DNA from: VBAS01 sp035318985
Lineage (GTDB): Bacteria > Bacteroidota > Bacteroidia > Chitinophagales > Chitinophagaceae
Direction: 5' to 3'
Assembly (NCBI GenBank): GCA_035318985.1
Contig: DATHDP010000062.1
Coordinates: 29,071 to 93,070, forward strand
Length of the DNA stretch: 64,000 nt
Every line of letters starts with the position of its first letter. The stretch's first letter is position 1. The notes beneath the pieces were generated by a model that was given only the letters and a program-made list of their open reading frames with translations, did no database searches and was not told the origin of the DNA. A program made the position numbers and the translations under genes. This document shows positions 1 to 8,664 of this stretch, piece by piece.

Positions 1-1526
1 TAAAAACCATTTTCATCTTTCAATGCACCGTCACCAGTGAAATATAAATTTTCATAGGTGGCAAAATAATTTTTCCGGCATCTTTCATGGTCTCCATAAG
101 TAGTTCTTATGATACCGGGCCAGGGTGCTTTAATGCAAAGATTTCCTTTTAGGAAACCATGCTCATCTTTTTCAGTTGCCTCTTTTCCATTTTCATCAAC
201 CAATACAGGTTGAACACCTGGCATCGGCAAAGTTGCCCATGATGGTTTTGCTGGCGTCACTCCAGCCAGGTTTGAAATAAGGCAAGCTCCTGTTTCTGTT
301 TGCCACCAGGTATCTACTATCGGGCATCTGTGCTTACCGATATGCTCATCATACCAATGCCATGCTTCTTCATTAATAGGTTCACCAACAGTTCCTAAAA
401 TTTTTAATGATGAAAGATCTTTCCCTTTTAATGGTTCCAAACCAAATCCCATTAAACTTCTTAATGCCGTTGGTGCTGTATAAATAATATTGACTTTGTG
501 TTTATCAACTATATCCCAGAAACGTCCTGCATCAGGGTAAGTTGGAATTCCTTCAAACATCACTGATGTAGCACCAGCGGCTAGTGGTCCATAAATAATA
601 TAGCTGTGCCCCGTTACCCATCCGATATCAGCCGTACAAAAATGAATAATGCCGGGTTGGTATTGAAATACATTTACAAAAGTGTAAGTGGTCCAGATCA
701 TATAGCCGGCGCAAGTATGCACCACACCTTTTGGTTTGCCTGTACTTCCGGATGTATATAAAATAAATAATGGATCTTCTGCATCCATTTCTTCTGCAGG
801 GAAAGAAACAACTCCGTCTTTCTCCACTTGCGTTTCCGCGTGGTCCATTTCATCTTCCCACCACAAATCTCTTCCCTTGATCATCGAAACAGGAGTTCTT
901 GTTCTTGTATAAACAATTACCTTTTTTATTTTTTTATTTCCGATCAATGCATCATCGATCACACTTTTTAGAGGAATATCTTTTCCGCCACGATATGCTC
1001 CGTCACATGTAATGATATATTCGGCTTGTGCATCTTCTAACCTGTCTGCAATGCTTTGTGCGCTAAATCCGCCAAAGATCACACTATGTATTGCGCCAAT
1101 CCTTGCACATCCTAATACAGCATATACAAGCTCTGGCACCATGCCCATATAAATACAAACACGATCTCCCTTTTTCACTCCATTATTCTTCAGCATCTGC
1201 GCAACCTGGCAAACTCTTTTATGCAAACGATTATAGGTGACCACTCTCACTCTATCATTTGGATCATTCGGTTCCCAGATAAAGGCCGACTTTTCTCCCA
1301 TCGTTTTTAAATGCCTATCGATACAATTTTCTGTGATATTAAGCTTACCGCCCTGGAACCATTTTACATTTGGTTCTTTAAAATTCCATTCTAAAACCTT
1401 GTCCCACTTTTTTCGCCATTGAAAATTTTCTGCCACAGATGCCCAGAACTCCTCAGGCCGTTCTACACTGTCACGATAAGCTTTTTCATATTGCTCCTGG
1501 GACTTTATTTGAAATGGATATGACAT
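1..1526 (-). CDS. acs: acetyl-CoA synthetase, 3' end outside window (partial)
   Basis: Makes acetyl-CoA from acetate, ATP and CoA through an acetyl-adenylate, in the cytoplasm. About 508 residues of a protein usually near 640-650 are visible; the C-terminal part lies beyond base 1. Reading the minus strand from base 1526 gives MSYPFQIKSQEQYEKAY, the typical Acs N-terminus. The adenylation motif YTSGSTGKPKG, the segment YGDHERCRKNYFATYENLYF and the motif YFTGDGA are all visible and place it in the Acs branch of the ANL superfamily. An in-frame ATG at 1544 would add six residues (MPKRIA). I prefer 1526 because a possible -7 element (TACATTTA, minus strand, 1545-1552) would overlap the longer version. 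The gene is divergent from the sensor kinase at 1688. Confidence 0.95.
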   Translation of the reverse strand, partial: MSYPFQIKSQEQYEKAYRDSVERPEEFWASVAENFQWRKKWDKVLEWNFKEPNVKWFQGGKLNITENCIDRHLKTMGEKSAFIWEPNDPNDRVRVVTYNRLHKRVCQVAQMLKNNGVKKGDRVCIYMGMVPELVYAVLGCARIGAIHSVIFGGFSAQSIADRLEDAQAEYIITCDGAYRGGKDIPLKSVIDDALIGNKKIKKVIVYTRTRTPVSMIKGRDLWWEDEMDHAETQVEKDGVVSFPAEEMDAEDPLFILYTSGSTGKPKGVVHTCAGYMIWTTYTFVNVFQYQPGIIHFCTADIGWVTGHSYIIYGPLAAGATSVMFEGIPTYPDAGRFWDIVDKHKVNIIYTAPTALRSLMGFGLEPLKGKDLSSLKILGTVGEPINEEAWHWYDEHIGKHRCPIVDTWWQTETGACLISNLAGVTPAKPSWATLPMPGVQPVLVDENGKEATEKDEHGFLKGNLCIKAPWPGIIRTTYGDHERCRKNYFATYENLYFTGDGALKDENGF

Positions 1527-1661
1527 AGCAATTCTTTTGGGCATTAAATGTACGAAACATGATCCTTTCTAAATATTATGCTCGTTTATTAAAAGTACTT
1601 TCTTTATAAAATCTTTATACGAGGCTCGTGTATTTTAATGTATCCCTTATACTTTAAACTC

Positions 1662-1669
1662 TAATTTTG
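1662..1669 (+). promoter_or_regulatory. candidate Bacteroidota -7 element (TANNTTTG)
   Basis: TAATTTTG matches the Bacteroidota -7 consensus TANNTTTG and ends 18 bases before the sensor-kinase ATG at 1688. No clear -33 TTG is seen at the usual spacing. The A+T-rich region 1527-1687 separates the divergent acs and kinase genes and should hold both promoters. Confidence 0.35.
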
Positions 1670-1687
1670 GTTTTGAATTAATCATGT

Positions 1688-2827
1688 ATGTCCGCTTTTC
1701 CTTTAAATAAATTATCCCGGTCAAAGCAAATAGCATTCAGTCTTATTTTGGTCATTGTCGTTTCAGGTATTTGCTATGCCTTCAACTATATTATTGATTA
1801 TAAAATAGTGGCCTTTATACTGCTGCTTACCGTTTCATTTCTTGCAGTCGTATTTGATCTTTTACCGGTATTGCTGGCTGCCATTGTAAGTGCCCTGATC
1901 TGGAATTATTTTTTCATCGAACCTAGGCACACTTTTATGATCCATTCGGTGGAGGATACAGTTTTATTAAGCATGTATTTTTTAGTGGCTACGATCAATG
2001 GAATACTGACCTATCGTATGAGGCGTATTGAAAAGCAAGCCATGGAAAAAGAAGAGAAAGCAAAAACAATTAAACTTTACAATACTTTATTCAACACTCT
2101 TTCTCATGAATTAAAAACTCCGATCGCAACTATTATTGCCGCAACTGACAACCTGAAAGAGAATACAAAAAACTTAACAGTAGAAAATAAGGAAGAATTA
2201 ATAAGTGAAATATCTGTTGCTTCTCTACGATTGAATCAGCAAGTAGGCAACCTGCTGAATATGTCAAGACTTGAATCAGGAAACATGACATTGAAGAAGG
2301 ATTGGTGCGATATTAATGAACTGATCTATTCAGTTGTAAACAGGCTGGAAGAAAATCTCCGGCATCACCACGTTCATATTTCTATTGAAAAAAATATACC
2401 GTTTTACAAATTAGATTACGTATTAATTGAACAAGTAATTTATAATCTGCTTTACAATGCCTCTATTTATACTCCCGAGCATTCTGATATTTTTATTTCT
2501 GCAAAAAATAACAGTGATAAAACATTTGTATTAGCTCCTTCAAAAAAAGAAAAAAGCGAACTGGCATCAGAGATAAATTCACTTGTGATACAAGTAGAAG
2601 ACCGGGGTGCTGGTTTTCCTGAAGATGAACTTGAAAAAGTTTTTGACAGGTTTTATCGCTTACAAAACACAAAAACCGGTGGTACTGGTCTTGGTTTATC
2701 GATCGTAAAAGGATTTGTCGAAGCACATGATGGTAAGGTATTTCTTGAAAATGTTCCGCATGGCGCCAGGTTTACCATTGAAATCCCTGCAGAGGTTTCT
2801 TTTATAAACAATTTAAAAAATGAGTAG
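1688..2827 (+). CDS. KdpD-like sensor histidine kinase lacking the cytoplasmic N-terminal sensor
   Basis: Membrane histidine kinase of 379 residues. Residues about 15-108 form a cluster of hydrophobic helices like the DUF4118 membrane domain of KdpD. The H-box SHELKTP follows with phospho-acceptor His140. The ATP-binding domain has N253/N257 in the N-box, DRGAGF at 305-310 and GGTGLGLS at 331-338. A hydrophilic insert of about 20 residues lies between the N- and G1-boxes. Full KdpD is about 900 residues with an N-terminal Kdp/Usp sensor region; that half is absent and nothing upstream encodes it. The gene overlaps the response regulator by 8 bases and is followed by a Kup transporter, so a role in K+ or turgor sensing is inferred. 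No kdpFABC is present in the window. Confidence 0.88.
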   Translation: MSAFPLNKLSRSKQIAFSLILVIVVSGICYAFNYIIDYKIVAFILLLTVSFLAVVFDLLPVLLAAIVSALIWNYFFIEPRHTFMIHSVEDTVLLSMYFLVATINGILTYRMRRIEKQAMEKEEKAKTIKLYNTLFNTLSHELKTPIATIIAATDNLKENTKNLTVENKEELISEISVASLRLNQQVGNLLNMSRLESGNMTLKKDWCDINELIYSVVNRLEENLRHHHVHISIEKNIPFYKLDYVLIEQVIYNLLYNASIYTPEHSDIFISAKNNSDKTFVLAPSKKEKSELASEINSLVIQVEDRGAGFPEDELEKVFDRFYRLQNTKTGGTGLGLSIVKGFVEAHDGKVFLENVPHGARFTIEIPAEVSFINNLKNE

Positions 2828-3512
2828 CGAGAATACCATACTGATAATAGATGATGAATTGCAAATGCGGCGTTTGCTCGAGATCACACTCGAAAGCAAT
2901 GGCTACAATATTATCGAAGCTGTTAATGGAAAAGAGGGGATCAATCTTGCTGCAAGTCATCAACCTTCATTGATCATTCTTGATCTTGGGTTGCCCGACG
3001 GATCAGGTCATTTAGTTTTAAAACAATTAAGAGAATGGTTTACAAATCCAATAATAATTCTTTCTGTACAAAGCAGTGAAGAAGATATTGTAACAGCTCT
3101 TGATAATGGCGCTAATGATTTTTTGATAAAGCCATTTCGTACCGGGGAATTACTGGCAAGAATTCGTTCTGCGCTACGAAGTATTGATAATTCTGAAGAA
3201 AATGATTCGGTTTTCAATGCCGGCGAATTGCAAATTGATTTTGTAGCAAGAACAGTAAAAAAGAAAGATGAATTAATAAAGTTAACCGTCACCGAATACA
3301 AGCTGATAAGCCTTTTTGTACAACAGGCAGGAAAAGTATTGACACATCAATATCTGCTTCGTGAAATATGGGGGCCTGGATATATTAATCAATCACAATA
3401 CTTACGGGTATTTGTAGCACAACTAAGAAAAAAAATTGAAGACGATCCGAACAGGCCGGTTTTAATTATAACTGAACCGGGTGTCGGTTATCGCTTCACG
3501 GCACAGGACTAA
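2820..3512 (+). CDS. KdpE-like OmpR-family response regulator
   Basis: Two-component response regulator of 230 residues. The receiver domain covers about 1-120, with acidic pocket D11/D12, phospho-acceptor Asp55 (LDLGLPDG) and the conserved lysine in LIKPF. The C-terminal winged-helix domain (about 130-228) contains LTVTEYKLISLF and the wing segment ITEPGVGYRF typical of OmpR/PhoB/KdpE proteins. Such regulators bind tandem half-sites as dimers. Its ATG overlaps the end of the kinase gene (stop at 2825-2827), so translation is coupled and the two are a cognate pair. The Kup gene begins about 24 bases downstream, which points to potassium transport as the target. Confidence 0.92.
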   Translation: MSSENTILIIDDELQMRRLLEITLESNGYNIIEAVNGKEGINLAASHQPSLIILDLGLPDGSGHLVLKQLREWFTNPIIILSVQSSEEDIVTALDNGANDFLIKPFRTGELLARIRSALRSIDNSEENDSVFNAGELQIDFVARTVKKKDELIKLTVTEYKLISLFVQQAGKVLTHQYLLREIWGPGYINQSQYLRVFVAQLRKKIEDDPNRPVLIITEPGVGYRFTAQD

Positions 3513-3536
3513 TCATTGACTATAAAATTTTTAAAA

Positions 3537-5480
3537 ATGATCTCGAATTCAATTCATTCGAAGAAGATAACTATTGCCTCATTGTTAGTGGCGCTGGGAA
3601 TTATTTATGGTGATATTGGCACCAGCCCACTTTATGTATTAAAAGCAATTGTAGGTACCAGGGTAATTGATGAAACATTAGTACTTGGTGGTGTCTCCTG
3701 CATTTTCTGGACTTTGGTTTTTCAAACATCTATTAAATATATATGGCTAACATTAAAAGCAGATAACGATGGCGAAGGAGGCATCTTTTCTCTTTATGCA
3801 TTGGTTAGACGTTACAGGAAAAACTTGGCGATCGTTGCAATATTAGGTGCCACCACTTTATTAGCTGATGGCATTATCACACCACCCATTTCTGTTGCTT
3901 CAGCAATTGAAGGTTTAGATATTGTTATTCCCGGCATACCAACCGTTCCGATCGTCATTGTAATTATATCATTATTATTTTTCTTTCAGCGATTCGGAAC
4001 ACAAAAAGTTGGGATCACTTTCGGGCCGGCAATGATCATTTGGTTCGCGATGCTATTCATACTTGGAATAACGCAGATCACTCATTATCCTGCGATCATT
4101 AAAGCGCTGAGTCCCGTCTACGCTTATGACTTACTCGCCAAATATCCACACGGTTTTTGGTTATTAGGCGCCGTCTTTCTTTGTACCACCGGAGCTGAAG
4201 CTTTATATTCTGATCTTGGACATTGTGGTAGAAAAAATATTCGCATAACGTGGGTATTTGTAAAAATATGCCTGATGATAAATTATATGGGACAAGCAGC
4301 ATGGTTAATGCACCAGGGTTCGTCATTGCTCGATGGCCGTAATCCATTTTTTGAGATCATGCCTCATTGGTTTTTAATTCCGGGAATTATTATTGCGACT
4401 GCTGCTACCATCATTGCGTCACAGGCATTGATCAGCGGATCATATACATTGATAAGTGAAGCAATGAATCTTAACTTTTGGCCAAGAGTTACAGTAAAAC
4501 AACCTTCCGATCTGAAAGGACAGATCTATATCCCAAGTGTGAATACAATTTTATGGTTCGGCTGTATACTCATGGTTTTATACTTTCAAAACTCAGCACA
4601 CATGGAAGCTGCTTACGGTTTTTCCATCACTATTGCCATGATGATGACTACAATTCTGCTCAGTTATTTCCTTTTATATAAACTAAAATGGAACAGATGG
4701 CTTGTGCTTGGGTTTCTTTGCATTTTCATTATTACGGAATCATCTTTCTTTATTGCCAATGTTGCAAAGATCAAACAGCGATGGATGTTCCTGTTCTTTG
4801 AATTATTTATTTTCCTTACCATGTATATATGGTATTATGCAAGAAAGATCAATAATCGTTTTGTAAAATTTACGGACATTGGTAAATATATTCCGAAGCT
4901 GAAAGAGCTAAGCGAAGATGATGCTATCCCAAAATTCTCTACGCATCTTATTTATCTTACTAAAGCCAACACCCGCTATCAAATAGAAGAAAAGATCATT
5001 CGTTCTATCTTTTCAAAAAAACCGAAACGAGCCGATGTTTATTGGTTCCTCCACATCAACCGGACTGAAGATCCTTATACATTAAGCTATGATGTATCAG
5101 AACTTTCAGATGATAAAGTGATAAAAGTGAATATTAATGTTGGTTTCAGAATACAACCTAAAACCGAGATCTATTTTAAAAGAATTGTTCAGCACCTCGT
5201 TGCTAATAAAGAATTAAAACTGCATATACGACCCGACGGTTCAACCCCCTATAACTCTGAACCGGATTTTAAATTTGTTGTTATAGAAAAATTCATTTCA
5301 ATTGAAAATGAGTTTACTTTAAAGGAGGGTATTTTGCTGAATACTTATTTCTTTCTGAAAAATTTAGGACAGCGGGATGAAAAAGCATTTGGTTTAGAAA
5401 AAAGCGATGTGGTTGTGGAAGAATACCCTTTGGTTTATCAACCAATGCACGAATTTGATCTAACAAGAACGAATGCTTAG
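3537..5480 (+). CDS. kup: Kup-type potassium uptake transporter
   Basis: K+/H+ symporter of the Kup/HAK family in the inner membrane. From ATG 3537 it is 647 residues, a normal Kup length. The N-terminal signature GIIYGDIGTSPLYV is clear, followed by about 12 hydrophobic helices to residue about 430 and a hydrophilic cytoplasmic C-terminal domain. An upstream in-frame TTG at 3516 would add seven residues, but ATG 3537 sits directly before the typical Kup start and is preferred. It probably forms one transcription unit with the two-component pair (24-base gap). Pairing a Kdp-type sensor with Kup rather than the KdpFABC ATPase is unusual. No STAS or TrkA_C domain is fused. Confidence 0.95.
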   Translation: MISNSIHSKKITIASLLVALGIIYGDIGTSPLYVLKAIVGTRVIDETLVLGGVSCIFWTLVFQTSIKYIWLTLKADNDGEGGIFSLYALVRRYRKNLAIVAILGATTLLADGIITPPISVASAIEGLDIVIPGIPTVPIVIVIISLLFFFQRFGTQKVGITFGPAMIIWFAMLFILGITQITHYPAIIKALSPVYAYDLLAKYPHGFWLLGAVFLCTTGAEALYSDLGHCGRKNIRITWVFVKICLMINYMGQAAWLMHQGSSLLDGRNPFFEIMPHWFLIPGIIIATAATIIASQALISGSYTLISEAMNLNFWPRVTVKQPSDLKGQIYIPSVNTILWFGCILMVLYFQNSAHMEAAYGFSITIAMMMTTILLSYFLLYKLKWNRWLVLGFLCIFIITESSFFIANVAKIKQRWMFLFFELFIFLTMYIWYYARKINNRFVKFTDIGKYIPKLKELSEDDAIPKFSTHLIYLTKANTRYQIEEKIIRSIFSKKPKRADVYWFLHINRTEDPYTLSYDVSELSDDKVIKVNINVGFRIQPKTEIYFKRIVQHLVANKELKLHIRPDGSTPYNSEPDFKFVVIEKFISIENEFTLKEGILLNTYFFLKNLGQRDEKAFGLEKSDVVVEEYPLVYQPMHEFDLTRTNA

Positions 5481-5579
5481 CAAATGACAGTCTTCCATTA
5501 TATTATTCATCTCTGACCAACGACGGCAATAATTGCAATAAAAATTTCTGTTTGTTTCATAATTAATTATCTTGAACTC

Positions 5580-7106
5580 ATGAAACCAACGAGCATACGC
5601 AGTGTGATCCTTGCTTCTTCTGTCGGTACACTCATTGAATGGTATGACTTTTATATTTTCGGAAGTCTTGCCACTGTTATTGCCAACCAGTTTTTTCCAA
5701 AGACAAATCCAACGGCTGCGTTGCTTTCAACATTAGCAACTTTTGCAGCCGGCTTTATTGTTCGTCCTTTTGGTGCCCTGGTGTTTGGAAGATTGGGAGA
5801 TCTTATTGGTCGCAAGTATACTTTTTTACTTACACTCATTATCATGGGTGGTTCAACTTTTGCGATCGGCCTTATTCCCTCTTATGAAACCATCGGTGTG
5901 TTTGCTCCAATTATTGTTCTTCTCTTAAGATTATTACAAGGATTAGCACTGGGCGGTGAATATGGCGGCGCTGCAACTTATGTTGCTGAACATGCACCGG
6001 CAGATCGCAGAGGTTATTTCACTTCATGGATCCAAACAACAGCAACTCTTGGTTTATTCTTATCTCTTGGTATTATTTTAATAACCAGGCATAGTCTTGA
6101 TAGTGACAGGGCTATATCGATATCTAAATTCAATGATTGGGGCTGGCGTATTCCTTTTCTTGTTTCAATAATTCTCGTGGCTATTTCCATTTATATAAGA
6201 CTAAAGATGAAAGAGTCCCCTTTGTTTTCAAAATTGAAAACCGAAGGAAAGACCTCTGTAAATCCATTAAAGGAAAGTTTTGCGCATAAAGGCAATTTGA
6301 AAATGGTGCTGCTTGCTTTATTCGGAGCAACGATGGGACAAGGTGTTGTTTGGTACACCGGTCAGTTTTATGCTCAATCATTTATTGAAAATGTTTGTAA
6401 AATAGATTTTGAACAATCCCGGACTATTTTAATATGGGCCATACTTTTTGCAACGCCATTTTTTGTTGTATTCGGAAAATGGAGCGATAAGGTGGGACGA
6501 AAATGGATCATGCTAACAGGGATGTTTCTTGCCATTGTAACTTATCGACCGCTTTTTAATCAACTGTTTTCTATTTCAGATACAACGAATAAAAAAGAAC
6601 TAGTTACAAGAAATGAAATAAAAACAAAGCTGGTCCCAATCGGCAATACAGGAAATTCATTAAGAACGGTAACCAGCACTCGTCATTATAAAGAAGGAAT
6701 ACGATTAATTGAAGCCAAAACCGATACACTTTATGCAGATGCAGGCAGGCTCACTTTAAAGCCTGATATCAAAACTTCAAAATTACTGGATGATGAAAAC
6801 TATCGAATGATGGTCATTATAATTTTTGTTATGGTCTTGTATGTAACAATGGTGTATGGCCCTATCGCTGCATTTCTTGTAGAATTGTTTCCGACAAAGA
6901 TCCGGTACACTTCTATGAGCCTGCCTTATCATATTGGCAATGGAGTATTTGGCGGATTAACTCCCTTTATCGCAACACTATTAACTACAATATATACTGG
7001 CGATAAACTGGTAGGACTTTATTATCCTATAATCATAGCCGTGGTTTGCCTGGTGATTGGCGCATTTTATATTTCAAATAAAATTGACAAAAGGGTCAAT
7101 GATTAA
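5580..7106 (+). CDS. MFS transporter, metabolite:H+ symporter type
   Basis: Inner-membrane secondary transporter of 508 residues. The N-terminus SSVGTLIEWYDFYIFG and the loop GRLGDLIGRKYTF are hallmarks of the metabolite:H+ symporter (ProP/ShiA/KgtP-like) branch of the MFS, which takes up organic acids, proline or betaine. The order of helices fits 12 segments. A hydrophilic insert of about 80 residues (about 325-410) lies between two late helices, longer than in E. coli ProP. The substrate cannot be read from sequence. A small two-helix protein follows 30 bases downstream and may be its partner. The gap from kup (99 bases) has TTTG and TATCTTG motifs just before the ATG, a plausible separate promoter. 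Confidence 0.88.
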   Translation: MKPTSIRSVILASSVGTLIEWYDFYIFGSLATVIANQFFPKTNPTAALLSTLATFAAGFIVRPFGALVFGRLGDLIGRKYTFLLTLIIMGGSTFAIGLIPSYETIGVFAPIIVLLLRLLQGLALGGEYGGAATYVAEHAPADRRGYFTSWIQTTATLGLFLSLGIILITRHSLDSDRAISISKFNDWGWRIPFLVSIILVAISIYIRLKMKESPLFSKLKTEGKTSVNPLKESFAHKGNLKMVLLALFGATMGQGVVWYTGQFYAQSFIENVCKIDFEQSRTILIWAILFATPFFVVFGKWSDKVGRKWIMLTGMFLAIVTYRPLFNQLFSISDTTNKKELVTRNEIKTKLVPIGNTGNSLRTVTSTRHYKEGIRLIEAKTDTLYADAGRLTLKPDIKTSKLLDDENYRMMVIIIFVMVLYVTMVYGPIAAFLVELFPTKIRYTSMSLPYHIGNGVFGGLTPFIATLLTTIYTGDKLVGLYYPIIIAVVCLVIGAFYISNKIDKRVND

Positions 7107-7107
7107 A

Positions 7108-7127
7108 CCTGCCTGCCGGTAGGCAGG
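7108..7127. repeat. short palindromic repeat between two genes
   Basis: A 20-base near-palindrome (CCTGCC, TGCCGGTA, GGCAGG) starts two bases after the MFS stop codon. It is G+C-rich against an A+T-rich background and could fold into a hairpin. No T-tract follows directly, so it resembles a dispersed palindromic unit more than a classic terminator. Confidence 0.55.
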
Positions 7128-7136
7128 ATTTATTTT

Positions 7137-7376
7137 ATGAATACAATAAAAAGATTTGCAGGCATTGTTTGGATACTGATGGGGCCATTTGCCATTTTTT
7201 ATCTTATTAAGACCGCAGCAGAAGAAATTGCAAAAAAACCTGTGATCGATACAAAGATCCAATGGATCGTTTTTGTGGTCATTTTTATTCCCATCGCTAT
7301 TGGTCTAATGATTTTCGGCTGGTATGCCCTAAAAGGTGAATATGACCGTCTTCCAAAAAATTCAAACGAGTTATAA
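7137..7376 (+). CDS. small two-helix membrane protein beside MFS transporter (DUF6814-like)
   Basis: Protein of 79 residues with two strong hydrophobic segments, about 8-24 and 43-65, separated by a short charged loop (AAEEIAKKPVIDTKIQW). The tail is hydrophilic (GEYDRLPKNSNEL). It begins 30 bases after the MFS transporter on the same strand, with only the palindrome between them, so co-transcription is likely. I recall similar small proteins next to MHS-type transporters in Bacteroidota (DUF6814), but that assignment is from memory. An accessory or stabilising subunit of the transporter is a guess from position. Confidence 0.7.
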   Translation: MNTIKRFAGIVWILMGPFAIFYLIKTAAEEIAKKPVIDTKIQWIVFVVIFIPIAIGLMIFGWYALKGEYDRLPKNSNEL

Positions 7377-7442
7377 GTAACATTTGTTTGTCATTAATCA
7401 TTTTTTAATCCCCGAACGGCTCTCTTTTTCGCTATCATACAC

Positions 7443-7450
7443 TATTTTTG
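7443..7450 (+). promoter_or_regulatory. candidate Bacteroidota -7 element
   Basis: TATTTTTG fits TANNTTTG and ends 8 bases before the ATG at 7459. This implies a very short leader and supports the shorter start for that gene. Confidence 0.35.
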
Positions 7451-7458
7451 TCGCCTGG

Positions 7459-7821
7459 ATGAAAAGTAGACCCTTATATAAACTCAAGCATATAGTAGCC
7501 GCAACGGTTATGTTTTTCGCTTTGGCATGGCTTACAGTGAGTCTGCCATATGTGTATTCATTCCAGAAAGAATTGGCAAAACAGGAATCAAAGGCTGCTC
7601 CTGTCGATTCACCAGTAGACAATGAAGAATCAAATCCATTGGCAAACACAACGGAAGAAAAAGCTCCTTCTTCCACCGTATCAGAAGAATGGCTTCATCA
7701 CACTGACGAGCACAATTTTATTCTCAGCTACAAATTAAATCATGATCATCGTCACTCTTACGATGTGTATGTAGCTTATCATGGGGAAGTACAATGCCCT
7801 CCTCCCAATTTTCTTTCATAA
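7459..7821 (+). CDS. hypothetical single-pass membrane protein
   Basis: A 120-residue protein from ATG 7459; a longer version from TTG 7384 is possible but poorly supported. It has a basic start, one hydrophobic helix (about 12-33), then a Pro/Ser/Glu-rich linker and a His-rich C-terminal part (HHTDEHNF, NHDHRHSYD). This looks like an N-anchored periplasmic protein. The His/Asp density could bind metal, but there is no recognisable motif. It lies between the MFS pair and the carbonic anhydrase operon. I do not recognise the family. Confidence 0.55.
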   Translation: MKSRPLYKLKHIVAATVMFFALAWLTVSLPYVYSFQKELAKQESKAAPVDSPVDNEESNPLANTTEEKAPSSTVSEEWLHHTDEHNFILSYKLNHDHRHSYDVYVAYHGEVQCPPPNFLS

Positions 7822-7968
7822 ATATTCCCGGTTTTTAACATGTAAAACTTAGCAGGCATTGATATGCTTAAGCTGATCATTCGCTAATAGTATACCCGTG
7901 TGATAATGTATTGCGGCATTCGTTCGCATGCATATGCAAATTTATTTTTTCAATAAAAAATTTATGAA

Positions 7969-8646
7969 ATGAAAACGCATACCAAAGAATTCCTGGAAAC
8001 GCTTACGCCACAACTGGCATTTGAAGTATTGAAAGATGGTAATAAAAGATTTATCAATAACCTGAAGATGAACCGTAACCTGCTTCAACAATTAGATGAG
8101 ATACAGGACGGGCAACATCCATTTGCAGTAGTGCTTAGCTGTATGGACAGCCGCACATCCACTGAATTAATTTTTGACCAAGGACTCGGTGATATTTTCA
8201 GTATCCGCATCGCCGGGAATATTGTGAATGATGATATAGTGGGCAGTATGGAATATGCCTGCAAAGTGAGCGGGTCAAAACTTATAGTTGTGCTTGGACA
8301 CAGCCGATGCGGTGCCATTGACGGCGCAGTTGATCATGTAGAGATGGGAAATCTTACCGGTCTCTTAGAAAAGATAATGCCCGCCATTGAAAAAGCAGAT
8401 GCAAATAATGATCATTCTGATCATGCGATCATTAATGAAAAAGTGGCCTATGCCAATGTACTAAACAGCATGGAAGAAATATTGGAAAGAAGCTCGATAA
8501 TCAGAACACTTTATAAAGAAGGAAAGATCGGGATCGTCGGCGGCATGTATAGCGTGGAAAACGGGAAGGTTCATTTTACAAAAAAAATGTTCAGTGATGC
8601 GGAGCCTCAACAAAACATGGCTACTGATAAAAACATTGCTGCTTAA
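7969..8646 (+). CDS. beta-class carbonic anhydrase
   Basis: Interconverts CO2 and bicarbonate in the cytoplasm. The 225-residue protein has the zinc ligands of the beta class: Cys58 in CMDSR (with the Asp60/Arg62 dyad), His111 and Cys114 in GHSRCGAI. A segment of about 30 residues after the HxxC motif is Asp/Asn/His-rich. The start is fixed because an ATG six bases upstream runs into a stop at once. The SulP transporter follows after 18 bases, so the two are almost certainly one transcription unit that imports and interconverts bicarbonate. It is distinct from the second anhydrase at 10129, which belongs to another beta subgroup. Confidence 0.93.
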   Translation: MKTHTKEFLETLTPQLAFEVLKDGNKRFINNLKMNRNLLQQLDEIQDGQHPFAVVLSCMDSRTSTELIFDQGLGDIFSIRIAGNIVNDDIVGSMEYACKVSGSKLIVVLGHSRCGAIDGAVDHVEMGNLTGLLEKIMPAIEKADANNDHSDHAIINEKVAYANVLNSMEEILERSSIIRTLYKEGKIGIVGGMYSVENGKVHFTKKMFSDAEPQQNMATDKNIAA

Positions 8647-8664
8647 TTTCTAAAAAAATAATTT

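Noticed and set aside
3516..3536. TTG start for Kup
   Set aside because: ATG at 3537 is nearer to the family's conserved start and adds no unexplained residues.
7384..7458. Longer TTG start for the protein at 7459
   Set aside because: The extra 25 residues cover the candidate promoter and precede a good ATG with a proper membrane anchor.
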